From NCBI RefSeq assembly GCF_025506335.1, contig NZ_JANZYO010000003.1:533630-597629 (forward strand): DNA of 64,000 nucleotides, given 5' to 3'. The translations under genes were made by a program, and so were the position numbers. Numbering within the stretch: the stretch's first letter is position 1; every line of letters begins with the position of its first letter. A model generated the notes under the pieces. It ran no database searches. It worked only from the letters and a program-made list of their open reading frames with translations, and had not been told where the DNA came from. Shown here in pieces: positions 58,287-64,000 of this stretch. Origin of the DNA: Mumia quercus (GTDB taxonomy: Bacteria; Actinomycetota; Actinomycetes; Propionibacteriales; Nocardioidaceae).

Positions 58287-58760
58287 ACGGGCCCCGTGCA
58301 AGAGGCGCCACGCATCGTCGCAGGTCAGAGGCCGGTTTCGCGTTAAGGGGTACCCCCCGTTTGACCCTCCAAAACCGACCCTGTAATGTTCTTCTTGTTG
58401 CCGGGGACGGCGGCGGGCAAGGCCGAGAGGCCGGGCACGCGGCCCTGGCGATAACCACCTCAAGCAAGAGCCTAGCCGGTTCCGCATGTGCGGGGCAGGG
58501 GACGGTCACTACGAGGTGCGCCCACGGAGCCCGGTTTGGGAGTCCGAGGAGCGCCTGGTAGGTTTGGGGGTCGCGCCTTGATCTGATGCCTTGTGGGGTT
58601 GAGGGTTTTGTGTGTCTGATGTTTGAGAACTCAACAGTGTGCTAAAAGTCGACGAGATAATCAGTAGACCCTTTTTGGGTCTGATTCCGTGACAAATTAT
58701 TTGTCAGCAAATAGTTAGTCCGGGTCAAAGTGAAGTTGTGGCCCAGCTTTGGTTGGGTTT
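58287..58760 (+). promoter_or_regulatory. rRNA operon promoter and leader region
   Basis: No gene. TTGACC (58361-58366) and TAATGT (58384-58389), 17 bases apart, form a good promoter. The leader contains TTTGAGAACTCAACAGTGTG (from 58622), a stretch like the antitermination box region of actinobacterial rrn leaders, a hairpin AGACCC-TTTTT-GGGTCT near 58667-58683, and the palindrome TGACAAA-TTA-TTTGTCA at 58690-58706, probably processing signals. Confidence 0.75.
58361..58389 (+). promoter_or_regulatory. rrn promoter (-35 TTGACC, -10 TAATGT)
   Basis: Near-consensus -35, 17-base spacer and TANNNT -10, about 370 bases before the 16S start; AT-rich compared with its surroundings. Confidence 0.7.
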
Positions 58761-63780
<5,020 letters not shown>

Positions 63781-63834
63781 CACACATCTACAAAGACATT
63801 ATGCGTCCACTGTGAGGTTCTGGGACCACAACCC
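63781..63834 (+). promoter_or_regulatory. Right arm of the 23S processing stem
   Basis: Complement of 60622-60674, for example CTACAAAGAC, GCGTCCACTGTG and CCACAACCC. Confidence 0.75.
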
Positions 63835-63879
63835 AGACACAACAACAGAACAGCGTTGTTGGTTGGGTAACCCCAAAGG

Positions 63880-63998
63880 GTTACGGCGGCCATGGCGAAG
63901 GGGAAACACCCGGCAACATTCCGAACCCGGAAGTTAAGCCCTTCAGCGCCGATGGTACTGCACGGGAGACTGTGTGGGAGAGTAGGACGCCGCCGGAC
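63880..63998 (+). rRNA. rrf: 5S ribosomal RNA, at window edge
   Basis: Begins GTTACGGCGGCCATGGCG and contains CATTCCGAACCCGGAAGTTAAG and GCGCCGATGGTACTGC; ends in GGACGCCGCCGG, which pairs with the 5' end. The exact 3' end is within the last few bases of the window. Confidence 0.93.
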
Positions 63999-64000
63999 AA

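Overview
The window is a GC-rich actinobacterial chromosome segment. Gene order (DUF3499 - manB - Trm112 - SIS protein - ahcY - mtrA - mtrB - lpqB - comF - hpf - secA), the Rv3235-like and LpqB proteins and the 16S sequence all fit Actinomycetes. The 16S and the gene set look most like Nocardioidaceae; that placement is by eye and no database was searched. Many genes start with GTG, neighbours often overlap by 1-4 bases, and several genes have a -10-like TANNNT hexamer 6-9 bases before the start codon, as expected for leaderless mRNAs.

Layout. (1) 1-16217, + strand: conserved housekeeping genes. They cover mannose/glucose phosphate metabolism, an amino-acid exporter, S-adenosylhomocysteine hydrolase, the MtrA-MtrB-LpqB envelope signalling system, ComF, ribosome hibernation factor, a LuxR-type regulator, a YcaQ-like glycosylase and SecA, closed by a strong hairpin. 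(2) 16360-25167: small actinobacterial genes. These include an Rv3235-like protein, a LysM protein, a BldC-type HTH, a CpaB/CpaE-like pair, a WS/DGAT acyltransferase, glycerate kinase, a protein built of 23-residue repeats next to an RDD membrane protein, and a DUF2505 protein. (3) 25252-36502: giant NAD-glutamate dehydrogenase, an ABC-2 exporter, a PspA-like protein with a long Glu-Pro tail, and a polar amino-acid ABC importer (ATPase, permease, lipoprotein). (4) 36819-38491: NAD(P)-binding protein and CPBP membrane protease.

(5) 38448-48722 is an accessory island of visibly lower and uneven GC. It holds a secreted DNRLRE/LamG-type protein gene split by a one-base frameshift in a run of seven C, a 2087-residue secreted RHS/YD-repeat protein with a short C-terminal toxin-like tip, and a small candidate immunity gene. 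The island is bracketed by direct repeats: a 58 bp and a 63 bp piece of the 3' part of the CPBP gene recur just after the immunity gene (120 of 121 positions identical) with the 126 bp between them missing in frame. The remnant probably keeps the original 3' end of the CPBP gene. This looks like a recent insertion or tandem rearrangement that delivered a polymorphic toxin locus, and it is the most interesting part of the window.

(6) 48994-58286: secreted M14 carboxypeptidase, a membrane protein, a pyruvyl-transferase-like protein, and a tad locus (CpaF/TadA ATPase, TadB, TadC, small Flp-like protein, two TadE-like proteins, TadG-like protein). The CpaB/CpaE-like genes at 18588-20500 probably serve the same machine from a distance. 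(7) 58361-64000: an rRNA operon (16S-23S-5S) with its promoter and leader and no tRNA in the spacer; the window ends at the 3' edge of 5S.
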